Source: Polaribacter marinaquae (lineage in GTDB: Bacteria > Bacteroidota > Bacteroidia > Flavobacteriales > Flavobacteriaceae). From it: DNA of 64,000 bases. The notes below the pieces were generated by a model, which worked only from the letters and a program-made list of their open reading frames with translations, was not told where the DNA came from and searched no databases. The position numbers were made by a program, and so were the translations under genes. The stretch lies in assembly GCF_038019025.1 (NCBI RefSeq), contig NZ_CP150496.1, forward strand, positions 1,143,501 through 1,207,500, given 5' to 3'. Positions within the stretch are counted from its first letter, which is position 1. Every line of letters begins with the position of its first letter. Of the stretch, positions 7,914-16,205 are shown piece by piece.

Positions 7914-8942
7914 TTAATTTGCTTTATATTCTTTTACCGCATCTACAAATGCTTTTGCATGATCTAACGGAATGTTTGGTAAAATACCGTGTCCTAAATT
8001 TACAATATACTTGTCTTTACCAAACTCGTTAATCATTTGAGTAACCATTTTCTTAATTTCTGATGGTGGAGAGAACAATCTTGTTGGATCGAAATTACCT
8101 TGTAAAGTAATGTTTCCGCCAGATAAATATCGTGCATTTCTTGCAGAACAAGTCCAATCTACACCTAATGCAGAAGCACCAGATTTAGACATTTCATTTA
8201 AAGCAAACCAACAACCTTTACCAAATGCAATTACCGGAGTAATATCTTTTAAAGCATCGATTATTTGCTGCATATATTGCCATGAAAACTCTTGATAATC
8301 TACGGGTGATAACATTCCACCCCAAGAATCAAATACTTGAACAGCGTCTACACCTGCCTCTACTTTTGCCTTTAAATACGCGATAGTTGTATCTGTAATT
8401 TTTTGTAATAAAGAATGTGCTACAACTGGGTTTGTAAAACATAATTCTTTTGCTTTATCAAAGTTTTTAGAACCTTGACCTTGTACACAATAGCAAAGAA
8501 TTGTCCAAGGTGAGCCTGCAAAACCTATTAACGGAATTTCATCATTCAACTTTTCTTTAGTTGCTTTAATTGCATCCATTACATAACCTAAAGAATCTTG
8601 AATATCTGGAATAATAACAGCGTCTAAATCTTTTTGAGTACGAATAGGATTTGGTAAATAAGGTCCAAAATTTGGTTTCATCTCCACATGAATGTTCATT
8701 GCTTGTGGAATTACCAAAATATCAGAAAATAAAATTGCAGCATCCATACCGTATCTACGGATTGGTTGTACAGTAATTTCTGATGCTAATTCTGGAGTTT
8801 GACAACGTGTAAAGAAATCGTATTTGTGTTTAATTTCCATAAACTCTGGCAAATATCTTCCTGCTTGACGCATCATCCAAACTGGTGGTCTATCTACAGT
8901 TTCTCCTTTTAATGCTCTTAAAAATAAATCGTTTTTTATCAT
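7914..8942 (-). CDS. hemE: Uroporphyrinogen decarboxylase
   Basis: A 342-residue HemE of standard length. It removes four carboxylates from uroporphyrinogen III to give coproporphyrinogen III in the cytoplasm. Diagnostic motifs are the N-terminal [16 protein letters not shown] (substrate-binding Arg residues), [21 protein letters not shown] and the C-terminal [13 protein letters not shown]. Its leader is made of the TAGCTTTT-type repeats that flank the S23 gene, and its start lies 44 nt after the S23 stop. The stop is 3 nt before the CHMI-like gene. Confidence 0.98.
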   Translation of the reverse strand: MIKNDLFLRALKGETVDRPPVWMMRQAGRYLPEFMEIKHKYDFFTRCQTPELASEITVQPIRRYGMDAAILFSDILVIPQAMNIHVEMKPNFGPYLPNPIRTQKDLDAVIIPDIQDSLGYVMDAIKATKEKLNDEIPLIGFAGSPWTILCYCVQGQGSKNFDKAKELCFTNPVVAHSLLQKITDTTIAYLKAKVEAGVDAVQVFDSWGGMLSPVDYQEFSWQYMQQIIDALKDITPVIAFGKGCWFALNEMSKSGASALGVDWTCSARNARYLSGGNITLQGNFDPTRLFSPPSEIKKMVTQMINEFGKDKYIVNLGHGILPNIPLDHAKAFVDAVKEYKAN

Positions 8943-8944
8943 TT

Positions 8945-8995
8945 TATAGCTTTTGGCTATTAGCTTTTAGCTTTTGGCTTTGGCTTTTAGCTATT
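8945..8995. repeat. Left flank repeat of the S23 cassette
   Basis: Degenerate tandem units of the type GCTTTTGGCTATTA and GCTTTTAGCTATT. The innermost unit, 8983-8995, is the exact reverse complement of 9363-9375. It contains the S23 stop codon (8987-8989), and the array forms the leader of hemE. Confidence 0.85.
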
Positions 8996-9343
8996 CTTTA
9001 TTGTATTTATTAATCCGTTAATCATCTTGCCTTCTTTTTCTATAAGTTCAAAAATGATCTTTAATTCTTCTGATTCTATTAATTCTAATTCTTGAATTAT
9101 TATAAGTTGAGTTTCAACCTCAAAAAGCGAACCTATCGCAATTTCTAAAAATCGTTTAAATTCAACTACACTATTTCTACTAGATCCTTCGGCTATATTT
9201 GATGGAATTGAAACGGCAGCCCTTGTAATTTGACTTTTCAATCCAAACTTTTCATCAGAAGGTAATTTTTGAGCTATTTTATAAATTTCTTTGACAATAA
9301 CAATTCCTTGTTCCCAAATCTTTAATTTTCTAAAATTTCTCAT
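8987..9343 (-). CDS. Four-helix bundle protein (S23/IVP family)
   Basis: A 118-residue protein of the S23 four-helix-bundle family, recognised by FRKLKIWEQGIVIVKEIY, LKSQITRAAVSIPSNIAEGSSR and the FLEIAIGSLFEVETQL stretch. The family was first seen as open frames inside 23S rRNA intervening sequences and also includes the Avd proteins of diversity-generating retroelements, but here there is no rRNA or reverse transcriptase. It lies between hemL and hemE in the haem operon, flanked by inverted repeats that overlap its own stop and that of hemL. The biochemical role is unknown; it may bind nucleic acid. Confidence 0.85.
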   Translation of the reverse strand: MRNFRKLKIWEQGIVIVKEIYKIAQKLPSDEKFGLKSQITRAAVSIPSNIAEGSSRNSVVEFKRFLEIAIGSLFEVETQLIIIQELELIESEELKIIFELIEKEGKMINGLINTIKNS

Positions 9344-9362
9344 AAATTCTCTACTAAAAGCA

Positions 9363-9375
9363 AATAGCTAAAAGC
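9363..9375. repeat. Right arm of the S23 cassette inverted repeat
   Basis: AATAGCTAAAAGC, the exact reverse complement of 8983-8995. It contains the hemL stop codon, so the last two hemL residues (Ser-Phe) and its TAG straddle the repeat. Confidence 0.85.
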
Positions 9376-10660
9376 TATCGGCTACTTTTTTCATAGCCTT
9401 GTCAGTTGCATTTGCTATTATTTTTATATCCTTATCTTTTAATGCTGATGATAAAAACCAAGCTTCAAATTGACTTGGAGGTAAAAACACTCCATTTTTT
9501 ATCATTTCCCAAAAGAAAACACCAAACTTTTCTGTATCAGAAGTTTGAGCTTCTTCAAAATTTGTAACTTTCGTTTTTGTAAAGAACGGATTTAACATAG
9601 AACCAAATCTATTTACAGTTAAATCTACGTTGTATTTCTTAGCTGTTTCCAATAAAATCACTTCTATTATCGCACCAACTTCTTCGAACTTTTCATACGG
9701 ATTTTGTTTTTTCAACTCTGTTAAAGTTGCTATTCCACCAGCCATAGCTATCGGATTTCCAGATAAAGTACCTGCTTGATACATTCCTCCTAACGGCGCA
9801 ACATTTTCCATGATTTCGTTTCTTGCACCATAAGCACCAACAGGAAAACCTCCGCCAATTACTTTACCTAAACACGTAATATCTGCTGTAACACCTAATA
9901 ATTCTTGTGCGCCACCAAATTTAGAACGAAAACCGGTCATTACTTCATCAGCAATTAGCAACGCTCCTTTGGTTTCTAAAAATTCTTTTAATTCTTTTAA
10001 GAAATTATTTTGCGGAATTACAACTCCCATATTACCACCGATTGGCTCTATGATTACACCGGCAATATCATCGTGCTCTTCAAAGTGTTTTTTTACACTT
10101 TCTAAATTATTATATTCTGCTATTAATGTATTTTTTACCGCACCTTCTGGCACACCTTTAGAACCTGGTAAACTTAACGTTGCCAAACCAGAACCTGCTG
10201 CAACTAATAATGCATCTTGATGCCCATGATAACAACCAGAAAACTTAATAATTTTATCTTTTCCTGTAAATGCTCTTGCTAAACGAATTCCGCTTAAAAC
10301 AGCTTCTGTACCAGAGTTTACAAAACGAACTTTGTCCATTTCCGGAAAAGCATCACAAACAATTTTTGCTAATTTTATTTCTGCCTCTGTTGATGCACCA
10401 AAAGAATAACCGTTCTTTAAAGCTTTATCAACACCTTTTTGCACTTTTTTATGTCTGTGACCTAATATCATTGGCCCGTAAGAAAGTACTAAATCTACAT
10501 ATTCATTTCCATCAACATCTGTAATTCTAGTTCCTTTTGCTTTTTTAATAAACAACGGATTTCCGCCAACAGAAGAAAATGCTCTTACAGGAGAATTTAC
10601 TGCACCTACAAGGTTTTTTAAACCCTTTTTATATAATTTTTGTGATTTTTTAAAGCTCAT
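9368..10660 (-). CDS. hemL: Glutamate-1-semialdehyde 2,1-aminomutase
   Basis: A 430-residue class III PLP aminotransferase-fold enzyme that turns glutamate-1-semialdehyde into 5-aminolevulinate, the committed haem precursor of the C5 pathway. Seen directly: the N-terminal NSPVRAFSSVGG, VNSGTEA near 115-120, CYHGHQDA near 143-150, and the PLP Schiff-base Lys266 in CLGKVIGGGFPVGAYG. Length is normal. Its C terminus (VADSF) ends inside the inverted repeat bordering the S23 gene, so the last codons may have been rewritten when that cassette arrived. The start lies 20 nt after the hemB stop. Confidence 0.97.
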   Translation of the reverse strand: MSFKKSQKLYKKGLKNLVGAVNSPVRAFSSVGGNPLFIKKAKGTRITDVDGNEYVDLVLSYGPMILGHRHKKVQKGVDKALKNGYSFGASTEAEIKLAKIVCDAFPEMDKVRFVNSGTEAVLSGIRLARAFTGKDKIIKFSGCYHGHQDALLVAAGSGLATLSLPGSKGVPEGAVKNTLIAEYNNLESVKKHFEEHDDIAGVIIEPIGGNMGVVIPQNNFLKELKEFLETKGALLIADEVMTGFRSKFGGAQELLGVTADITCLGKVIGGGFPVGAYGARNEIMENVAPLGGMYQAGTLSGNPIAMAGGIATLTELKKQNPYEKFEEVGAIIEVILLETAKKYNVDLTVNRFGSMLNPFFTKTKVTNFEEAQTSDTEKFGVFFWEMIKNGVFLPPSQFEAWFLSSALKDKDIKIIANATDKAMKKVADSF

Positions 10661-10673
10661 ACTTTACCAGTTA

Positions 10674-10697
10674 TTAGTCTTTAGTTGTTAGTCTTTA
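10674..10697. repeat. Short direct repeat at the hemB-hemL junction
   Basis: TTAGTCTTTA occurs at 10674-10683 and again at 10688-10697, a 14-bp period. The hemB stop codon (10681-10683) lies in the first copy. Confidence 0.7.
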
Positions 10698-11649
10698 ATA
10701 TTCTTGCCGCTTCTTTAGCAAAATAAGTAATAATTATATCTGCACCTGCCCTTTTCATAGACAACAGACTTTCCATCATCACTTTTTCTCCGTCAATCCA
10801 ACCTTTTTCTGCAGCAGCTTTAACCATTGCATATTCTCCGCTTACATTATAACATGCAATTGGTCTATCGAAATTGTTTTTTAAATCTCTAATAATATCT
10901 AAATAAGAAAGTGCGGGTTTTACCATTAAAATATCCGCTCCTTCTTGATCATCAAAAGTAGCTTCTCGCATTCCTTCATCACTGTTAGAAGGATCCATTT
11001 GATACGTTCTTCTATCACCAAATGTAGGTGCAGAATCTGCCGCATCTCTAAAAGGACCATAAAAAGCTGACGCATATTTTACAGAATATCCCATAATTGG
11101 TAAATTAGTAAAACCGGTATTATCTAAAGACTGTCGAATCATATCTATTGTTCCATCCATCATACCAGAAGGCGCAACCATATCTACACCTGCTTTTGCA
11201 TGAGAAATTACTTGTTTAGCAAGGTTTACCAAAGTTGCATCATTATCTACATCATTGTCATGTATAATTCCGCAGTGACCATGAGAAGTATATTCACAAA
11301 AACAAACATCCGTAATTACATATAAACTTGGGTAATTTTTCTTGATAAAACGAATTGCTTTTTGCATAATTCCGTCATCATTCCATGTTTCTGTACCTTC
11401 ATCATCTTTTTCTGATGGAATTCCAAACAAAAGAACCGCAGGTATATTTAAAGAAACTACCTCATCTAATTCTTTTGAAATTCTATCTAAAGAAAAACGC
11501 TTGATTCCGGGCATAGAAACAATTTCTGTTTCTATGTTTTCTCCTTCTTCTATAAAAAGTGGATAAATAAAATCGTCTACAGAGAGTTTAGTTTCTCTAA
11601 CTAATCTTCTAATACCTTCTGTTTTTCTTAATCTTCTCGTTCTAAACAT
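10681..11649 (-). CDS. hemB: Porphobilinogen synthase (delta-aminolevulinic acid dehydratase)
   Basis: A 322-residue HemB, normal length. It condenses two 5-aminolevulinates into porphobilinogen. The Schiff-base lysines are Lys191 ([19 protein letters not shown]) and Lys244 ([12 protein letters not shown]). Cys116, Cys118 and Cys126 in [14 protein letters not shown] form the three-cysteine catalytic zinc site, so this is the zinc-dependent type rather than the Asp-rich magnesium type. The gene sits between hemC-hemD and hemL; its last residues (LKTNN) are encoded by a short direct repeat, suggesting the 3' end has been remodelled. Confidence 0.97.
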   Translation of the reverse strand: MFRTRRLRKTEGIRRLVRETKLSVDDFIYPLFIEEGENIETEIVSMPGIKRFSLDRISKELDEVVSLNIPAVLLFGIPSEKDDEGTETWNDDGIMQKAIRFIKKNYPSLYVITDVCFCEYTSHGHCGIIHDNDVDNDATLVNLAKQVISHAKAGVDMVAPSGMMDGTIDMIRQSLDNTGFTNLPIMGYSVKYASAFYGPFRDAADSAPTFGDRRTYQMDPSNSDEGMREATFDDQEGADILMVKPALSYLDIIRDLKNNFDRPIACYNVSGEYAMVKAAAEKGWIDGEKVMMESLLSMKRAGADIIITYFAKEAARILKTNN

Positions 11650-11718
11650 GTATACTAACTTTAGTTATTTCGAAGAAAACTGACGAAATAATTATTATTA
11701 AATGCTCTTTGTCATTAA

Positions 11719-13326
11719 TTAATTTGAAGAAGTTTCTTCTCCGGCATAATGGCTATTTACCAATTCTAAAACACTATCTACACTTGGTAAATTAGCAACT
11801 TGTACATTTTCGAAATGCTTTCTAGCTTCTACTGCAGTAGTTTCTCCAATACAAAATGCAGTTTTATCTTTAGAATTCACTTCTAAATAACTGTTTATTC
11901 CTGAAGGACTATAAAACAAAACCCCAGAAAATTCATCAGAAATTTTAACCGGACTTAACATTGTCTTGTAAGCTTCTACTTCGTTCACAACAATTTCATG
12001 TGCTTGCAAATAGGTAGGAAAAACATCTAATCTTACGTCGCTACAGAAATAAGTAATTTCTTTTACCTCTGTTTCTTTAGAGATATATTCTGCAAGTTTT
12101 AAAGCATTTTTAGCAACGTGCGTTACTTTTCCTATTCTTTTTTCTATTAACTTCTTTGTTCTTCTACCAACACAATAGATATTTTTAAAATCTAATTCTT
12201 CTTTGGTAAAAGAGTTTAAAATAGCTTCAACACCATTTTGACTAGTAATTGCAACGTTTTCATGCGAATGCTTAACTACTTTTGGTGAAATTCTATTAAA
12301 TCTTATTTTTATGAAATCACTATCTTCTATACCTATCGCAGAAGAAAGATTTTCTTTTTGTAATTCCGATAATTTTTTAGTTGAATAAACTTTCGCAATC
12401 GAATCGTCTTTACCTTCATCTTCTTGCATTAATTCTTTACCACCTCTATTTATTACATAATCGGCGCAATCTTTTGCTAAAAATTTATGACTTCCAATTT
12501 TTGCAGTTTTGGTTACTGTAATTTTTTTAGAACCGTCTCTTTTTAATAAAATTCCTTTAAAATTAATTTCGCCCGTTTTATCATCAACATACGCTAAAGC
12601 ACCTATTGGCGCTGTACAACCACCTTCTAGCAATCTTAAAAACTCACGCTCTATACCAACACAAACCTTAGTTTCATGATGATTTAGTTGCTCGCAAGCA
12701 TCCATTACATATGTATCGTTTTCTAAAGCAGCAATCATAATTGCACCTTGAGCTGGTGCAGGAATCATCCAAGTTAATGGTATTGCACCTTTATCTCTTA
12801 AACCTAATCGCTCTAAACCAGCAGCTGCAAAAACAGCTCCGTTCCAAGTCTCGCTAGTTCTAAGTTTTTCTAAACGCGTATTTACATTTCCTCTTAAATC
12901 TTCTACCGAATGTGTAGGGTAACGATTTAACCATTGTGCTTTTCTACGTAAACTTCCAGTTGCAATTACTCCGTTTGGTTGACCAAAAAACTCTTCAGTA
13001 TCTTTTAAAACCAAAATATCTGTATAGTTTGCACGCTTTAAAACTGCGGCTTGCACAATACCTTCTGGCAATGCTGTAGGTACATCTTTTAAAGAATGTA
13101 CTGCAATATCAATATCGCCATTTAACATAGCAATATCTAAATTTTTAGTAAAAATACCTGTAATTCCCAATTCGTACAGAGGCTTATCTAAAACAATATC
13201 TCCTGTAGATTTTATTGGAACCAAAACAGCTTCATAACCTAATTCCTCTAATTCTTTGCGTACTTTATTTGCTTGCCAAAGCGCTAATTGGCTATCGCGA
13301 GTACCTATTCTTATTATTTTTTGCAT
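11719..13326 (-). CDS. hemCD: Hydroxymethylbilane synthase / uroporphyrinogen-III synthase fusion
   Basis: A 535-residue fusion. Residues 1 to about 300 are HemC: RIGTRDSQLALWQA, the AVHSLKDVP motif with catalytic Asp81, the Arg-rich GSLRRKAQWL, and LEGGCTAPIGALA with Cys237 carrying the dipyrromethane cofactor. Residues about 335-535 have the HemD fold, ending in SGVLFYSPSGINSYL and CIGETTAVEARKHF. Together the two domains make linear hydroxymethylbilane and cyclise it to uroporphyrinogen III, which favours direct hand-over of the unstable intermediate. No separate hemD lies in the window. The start is 10 nt after the hemA stop. Confidence 0.93.
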   Translation of the reverse strand: MQKIIRIGTRDSQLALWQANKVRKELEELGYEAVLVPIKSTGDIVLDKPLYELGITGIFTKNLDIAMLNGDIDIAVHSLKDVPTALPEGIVQAAVLKRANYTDILVLKDTEEFFGQPNGVIATGSLRRKAQWLNRYPTHSVEDLRGNVNTRLEKLRTSETWNGAVFAAAGLERLGLRDKGAIPLTWMIPAPAQGAIMIAALENDTYVMDACEQLNHHETKVCVGIEREFLRLLEGGCTAPIGALAYVDDKTGEINFKGILLKRDGSKKITVTKTAKIGSHKFLAKDCADYVINRGGKELMQEDEGKDDSIAKVYSTKKLSELQKENLSSAIGIEDSDFIKIRFNRISPKVVKHSHENVAITSQNGVEAILNSFTKEELDFKNIYCVGRRTKKLIEKRIGKVTHVAKNALKLAEYISKETEVKEITYFCSDVRLDVFPTYLQAHEIVVNEVEAYKTMLSPVKISDEFSGVLFYSPSGINSYLEVNSKDKTAFCIGETTAVEARKHFENVQVANLPSVDSVLELVNSHYAGEETSSN

Positions 13327-13336
13327 GGAGTTTTAA

Positions 13337-14572
13337 TTATGATTGAAACACTTTTTGAATAACTTCTATACTTTCTGAAACAGAAGTTTCTTCATCTTTT
13401 AAATGCTTAACAAACTGTGTAGTAATTTTTTGTATAAATCTCGAAGTTAAGATTTCTGCCTGATTTTCATCAAAATTTATAATTTTCTTTTTCTGAAAAT
13501 TAATTTCATCTTTCTTAATAACTTCTAAAGATTCTTTTAACGCGGCAATTGCTGGGGTAAACCTTCTATGGTTTAACCAACTATTAAATTCTGCCTTGTG
13601 AGTTTCTATAATTTCTTTTGCAAACGGAATTTCTTGTTGACGAACAGCTAAAGTTTCATCAGTAATTTTAGAAAGTTCATCTACATTCACTAAAGAAACA
13701 CCTTTAACCTCTAAAACATCTTTTGCCACATTTTCTGGCATCGATAAATCTAAGATTAAAGTTTCTTTTTTATTTACAATATGTTTTTTTGTAATTGTTG
13801 GCTTATCTGCACCTGTAGACACAATAATTACATCTGCATTTGCAACCTCTTCTGTTAAGTTTTCGATAACTGATTTACGAATAGAAGCATGCTCTTTTAC
13901 AAAAGCATCTGTTTTTTCTTCGGTTCTATTGATTAAACTAACCTGTTTATTCTGCGTATATTCTGCTAAGTTTTTACAAGTATGTTTTCCCATTTTACCC
14001 AAACCGAAAACTAAAATATTTTTAGAATTGTAATCTGGTAAATTCTTAATAATGTATTGCACTGCAGCATAAGAAACTGATGTCGTACCAGAACTTAACT
14101 TTGTATCGTTTTTTACACGTTTACTTGCTTGCAGAACAGAATTTACAAGTCTCTCTATATAAGCATCTGTAGTTTTTAATTGTTTTGCCAATTTAAAAGA
14201 TTGTCTTAATTGACCAACAATTTCATAATCTCCTAAAATCTGACTTTCTAAACCTGTACCAATCCTAAATAAGTGGCTAATTGCCTCTTGATCTTTATTG
14301 ATATTACAAATAGCATTAAATTCTTTAACAGTACCTTCAGAAAAATCACAAAGCAATTCTATAAGAAGACAAGGTCTATTGGCAAAACCAAAAATTTCTG
14401 TTCTATTGCATGTAGAAATTATAAAGATAGATTTTATACCTCTTTCTTTAGCTGCATTTAAAAGTGCGGCTTGATTTTCTTTGGATACAGAAAATTTACC
14501 ACGCATTTCTGCATCTGCCTTTTTATAACTTACACCAATATTGTAAAAATGTACTTGTCCTAATTCCTTCAT
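13337..14572 (-). CDS. hemA: Glutamyl-tRNA reductase
   Basis: 411 residues from the ATG at 14570-14572. An ATG 12 codons upstream would add the hydrophobic extension MLFLFLHHLLQF, not expected in HemA, and would leave almost no leader after the likely -7 element at 14591-14598. The enzyme reduces glutamyl-tRNA(Glu) to glutamate-1-semialdehyde, the first C5-pathway step. Cys55 in ISTCNRTEIFG is the thioester-forming nucleophile; the NADPH-binding segment NILVFGLGKMGKHTCKNLA follows; and the C-terminal ~90 residues form the dimerisation helices. It is the first gene of the minus-strand haem operon, divergent from an AraC gene. Confidence 0.96.
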   Translation of the reverse strand: MKELGQVHFYNIGVSYKKADAEMRGKFSVSKENQAALLNAAKERGIKSIFIISTCNRTEIFGFANRPCLLIELLCDFSEGTVKEFNAICNINKDQEAISHLFRIGTGLESQILGDYEIVGQLRQSFKLAKQLKTTDAYIERLVNSVLQASKRVKNDTKLSSGTTSVSYAAVQYIIKNLPDYNSKNILVFGLGKMGKHTCKNLAEYTQNKQVSLINRTEEKTDAFVKEHASIRKSVIENLTEEVANADVIIVSTGADKPTITKKHIVNKKETLILDLSMPENVAKDVLEVKGVSLVNVDELSKITDETLAVRQQEIPFAKEIIETHKAEFNSWLNHRRFTPAIAALKESLEVIKKDEINFQKKKIINFDENQAEILTSRFIQKITTQFVKHLKDEETSVSESIEVIQKVFQS

Positions 14573-14590
14573 AAATTGTAAAAGATGATG

Positions 14591-14598
14591 CAAAAATA
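14591..14598 (-). promoter_or_regulatory. Candidate -7 element of the haem operon promoter
   Basis: On the minus strand this reads TATTTTTG, matching the Bacteroidota -7 consensus TAnnTTTG. It lies 18 nt upstream of the chosen hemA ATG. No clear -33 TTG is visible. Confidence 0.45.
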
Positions 14599-14693
14599 AA
14601 AAGAGCAATCAAAAAAAAGTATCGCTTAAAGAACTTTTAATAACGTTCTGTGTTTTTTAATGCTTTTATTATTAAAAAACATTCTAAAATCCT

Positions 14694-14701
14694 TATTTTT
14701 G
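14694..14701 (+). promoter_or_regulatory. Candidate -7 element upstream of the AraC gene
   Basis: TATTTTTG fits TAnnTTTG and predicts a transcript start near 14708, giving a leader of about 70 nt before the AraC ATG. The -33 element is not obvious. Confidence 0.45.
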
Positions 14702-14777
14702 TAGTGTTAACAAGTAATTAAACATTTTTTATATAGAATGATTCTAAATAAAAGGAGTTTCAATATTTAAGAAAATT

Positions 14778-15662
14778 ATGTTTAAAAATGTCGGAGAAAG
14801 TTCTTTTGATGAAATAAACCTAGAAAAAGGGTTTTATGTTCTTCATTTTCAGAACGAAAGCAAAAATGCAATCAATTTTGAAAGAGATATTGATAGTACA
14901 TTTATACAAATGCACTTCTGTTTACGCGGTAATTCTAAATTTTTATTTAATTCTGGCGATTATACTTTTGATGTTTTAGACAATCGATCTATACTTTTAT
15001 ACAATCCGCAGAGAACATTACCTATTAATTTAGAAATTCAACCAAAAACAACATTGGTTTCTTTATTAATTTCTATTGAAAAATTTCACTCTTTATTCTC
15101 TAAAGAATCAGGCTATATTCCTTTTCTAAGTGACGAAAACAGCAATCGTAAATTTTACGACGATACAGAAATCAAACCAACGGTTTCTATTGTTTTGCAA
15201 CAAATCATCAACTCTAACATTAACAGCTCTATTAGGCAATTATACGTAAAAGGAAAAATATACGAGTTACTAAGTCTTCATTTTCAAAAAGAAGAAAGTA
15301 CAGATGCAGAATATTGCCCGTTTTTAGTTGACGAACAAAATGTTATTAAAATTAGAAAAGCAAAAGATATTATAATTTCTAGAATGTCTGAACCACCAAG
15401 CTTGCAAGAACTAGCAACTGAAATTGGTTTGAATTTAAAAAAATTAAAAGAAGGCTTTAAACAAATTTATGGCGATACAGTTTATAGTTTTTTATTCGAC
15501 TATAAAATGGAACACGCAAGAAAATTATTAGAATCTAATAAGTATAATGTAAATGAAGTTGGCTCGCAGGTTGGTTACAGTACCGCAAGTCATTTTATTG
15601 CCGCTTTTAAAAAGAAATTTGGTACAACACCAAAAAAATATGTAATGAGTTTAAATAAATAA
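14778..15662 (+). CDS. AraC family transcriptional regulator
   Basis: A 294-residue AraC-type activator. The N-terminal ~190 residues are a sensor region of the cupin-like type (GNSKFLFNSGDYTFDVLDNRSILL). The C-terminal 100 residues are the double helix-turn-helix with PPSLQELATEIGLNLKKLKEGFKQIYG and the second helix NVNEVGSQVGYSTASHFIAAFKK. It is divergent from hemA across a ~200-bp shared promoter region and directly precedes the plus-strand trmH-hemH-hemJ genes. That placement makes it a candidate regulator of haem synthesis or iron response, similar in layout to PchR-like regulators, but the ligand is unknown. Confidence 0.85.
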   Translation: MFKNVGESSFDEINLEKGFYVLHFQNESKNAINFERDIDSTFIQMHFCLRGNSKFLFNSGDYTFDVLDNRSILLYNPQRTLPINLEIQPKTTLVSLLISIEKFHSLFSKESGYIPFLSDENSNRKFYDDTEIKPTVSIVLQQIINSNINSSIRQLYVKGKIYELLSLHFQKEESTDAEYCPFLVDEQNVIKIRKAKDIIISRMSEPPSLQELATEIGLNLKKLKEGFKQIYGDTVYSFLFDYKMEHARKLLESNKYNVNEVGSQVGYSTASHFIAAFKKKFGTTPKKYVMSLNK

Positions 15663-15669
15663 TTATAAT

Positions 15670-16176
15670 TTGGAACAACTTACACATTACGACATCGAAA
15701 ACAAGCAACAACAATTTCCTATAACAATTGTATGTGATGCTATTAGAACTCCAGAAAATATTGGAATGTGTTTTCGTATTTCTGAAAGTTTTGGTGTAGA
15801 GAAAATATATTTTCATGAAAACTCACCAACTACAGAAAATAGAATCGTAAAAAAAACTGCTAGAAATACTCTTAACCAAATACAACACGAAGCTTACACA
15901 AATTTCGAAACATTAATTTCTGAATTAAAAGCAGCTGGTAACACAATTATTGGTATAGAAATTACTGATAAAAGTATCGATATTCAAGATTTTAATTTTA
16001 AAAATCACGAAAAAATCGTATTACTTTTGGGTAGCGAAAGAAACGGTATCGAAAATATAAACTTAGTAGATAAAACTGTTGCAATACCAATGTTTGGCAG
16101 AAACTCTAGCATGAATGTAATACATAGTTTAGCGATAACTTTATATGAAGTTACCAATCAAATATCAAAAAAATAA
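15670..16176 (+). CDS. TrmH/SpoU family RNA ribose methyltransferase
   Basis: A 168-residue SPOUT-fold enzyme that transfers methyl from S-adenosylmethionine to RNA 2'-O-ribose. Motifs seen are DAIRTPENIGMCFRISESFG (motif 1), IVLLLGSERNGIEN (motif 2, knot) and PMFGRNSSMNVIHSLAITLYE (motif 3). It starts with TTG at 15670-15672, since no ATG precedes motif 1 in frame; MEQLTHYDIENK is the expected N terminus. There is no substrate-binding extension, so the target may be tRNA or rRNA. It lies 7 nt after the AraC gene and before hemH, so it is probably co-transcribed. Confidence 0.85.
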   Translation: MEQLTHYDIENKQQQFPITIVCDAIRTPENIGMCFRISESFGVEKIYFHENSPTTENRIVKKTARNTLNQIQHEAYTNFETLISELKAAGNTIIGIEITDKSIDIQDFNFKNHEKIVLLLGSERNGIENINLVDKTVAIPMFGRNSSMNVIHSLAITLYEVTNQISKK

Positions 16177-16205
16177 GTAAACAACCACTTTTGAAGCATA
16201 TATAA

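Noticed and set aside
8987..9343. S23 gene as a marker of a 23S rRNA intervening sequence or retroelement
   Set aside because: No rRNA sequence and no reverse transcriptase or variable repeat is nearby; it sits in the haem operon.
14573..14608. Upstream start for hemA adding 12 residues
   Set aside because: The extension is hydrophobic and unlike HemA N termini, and it would start almost at or ahead of the promoter element.
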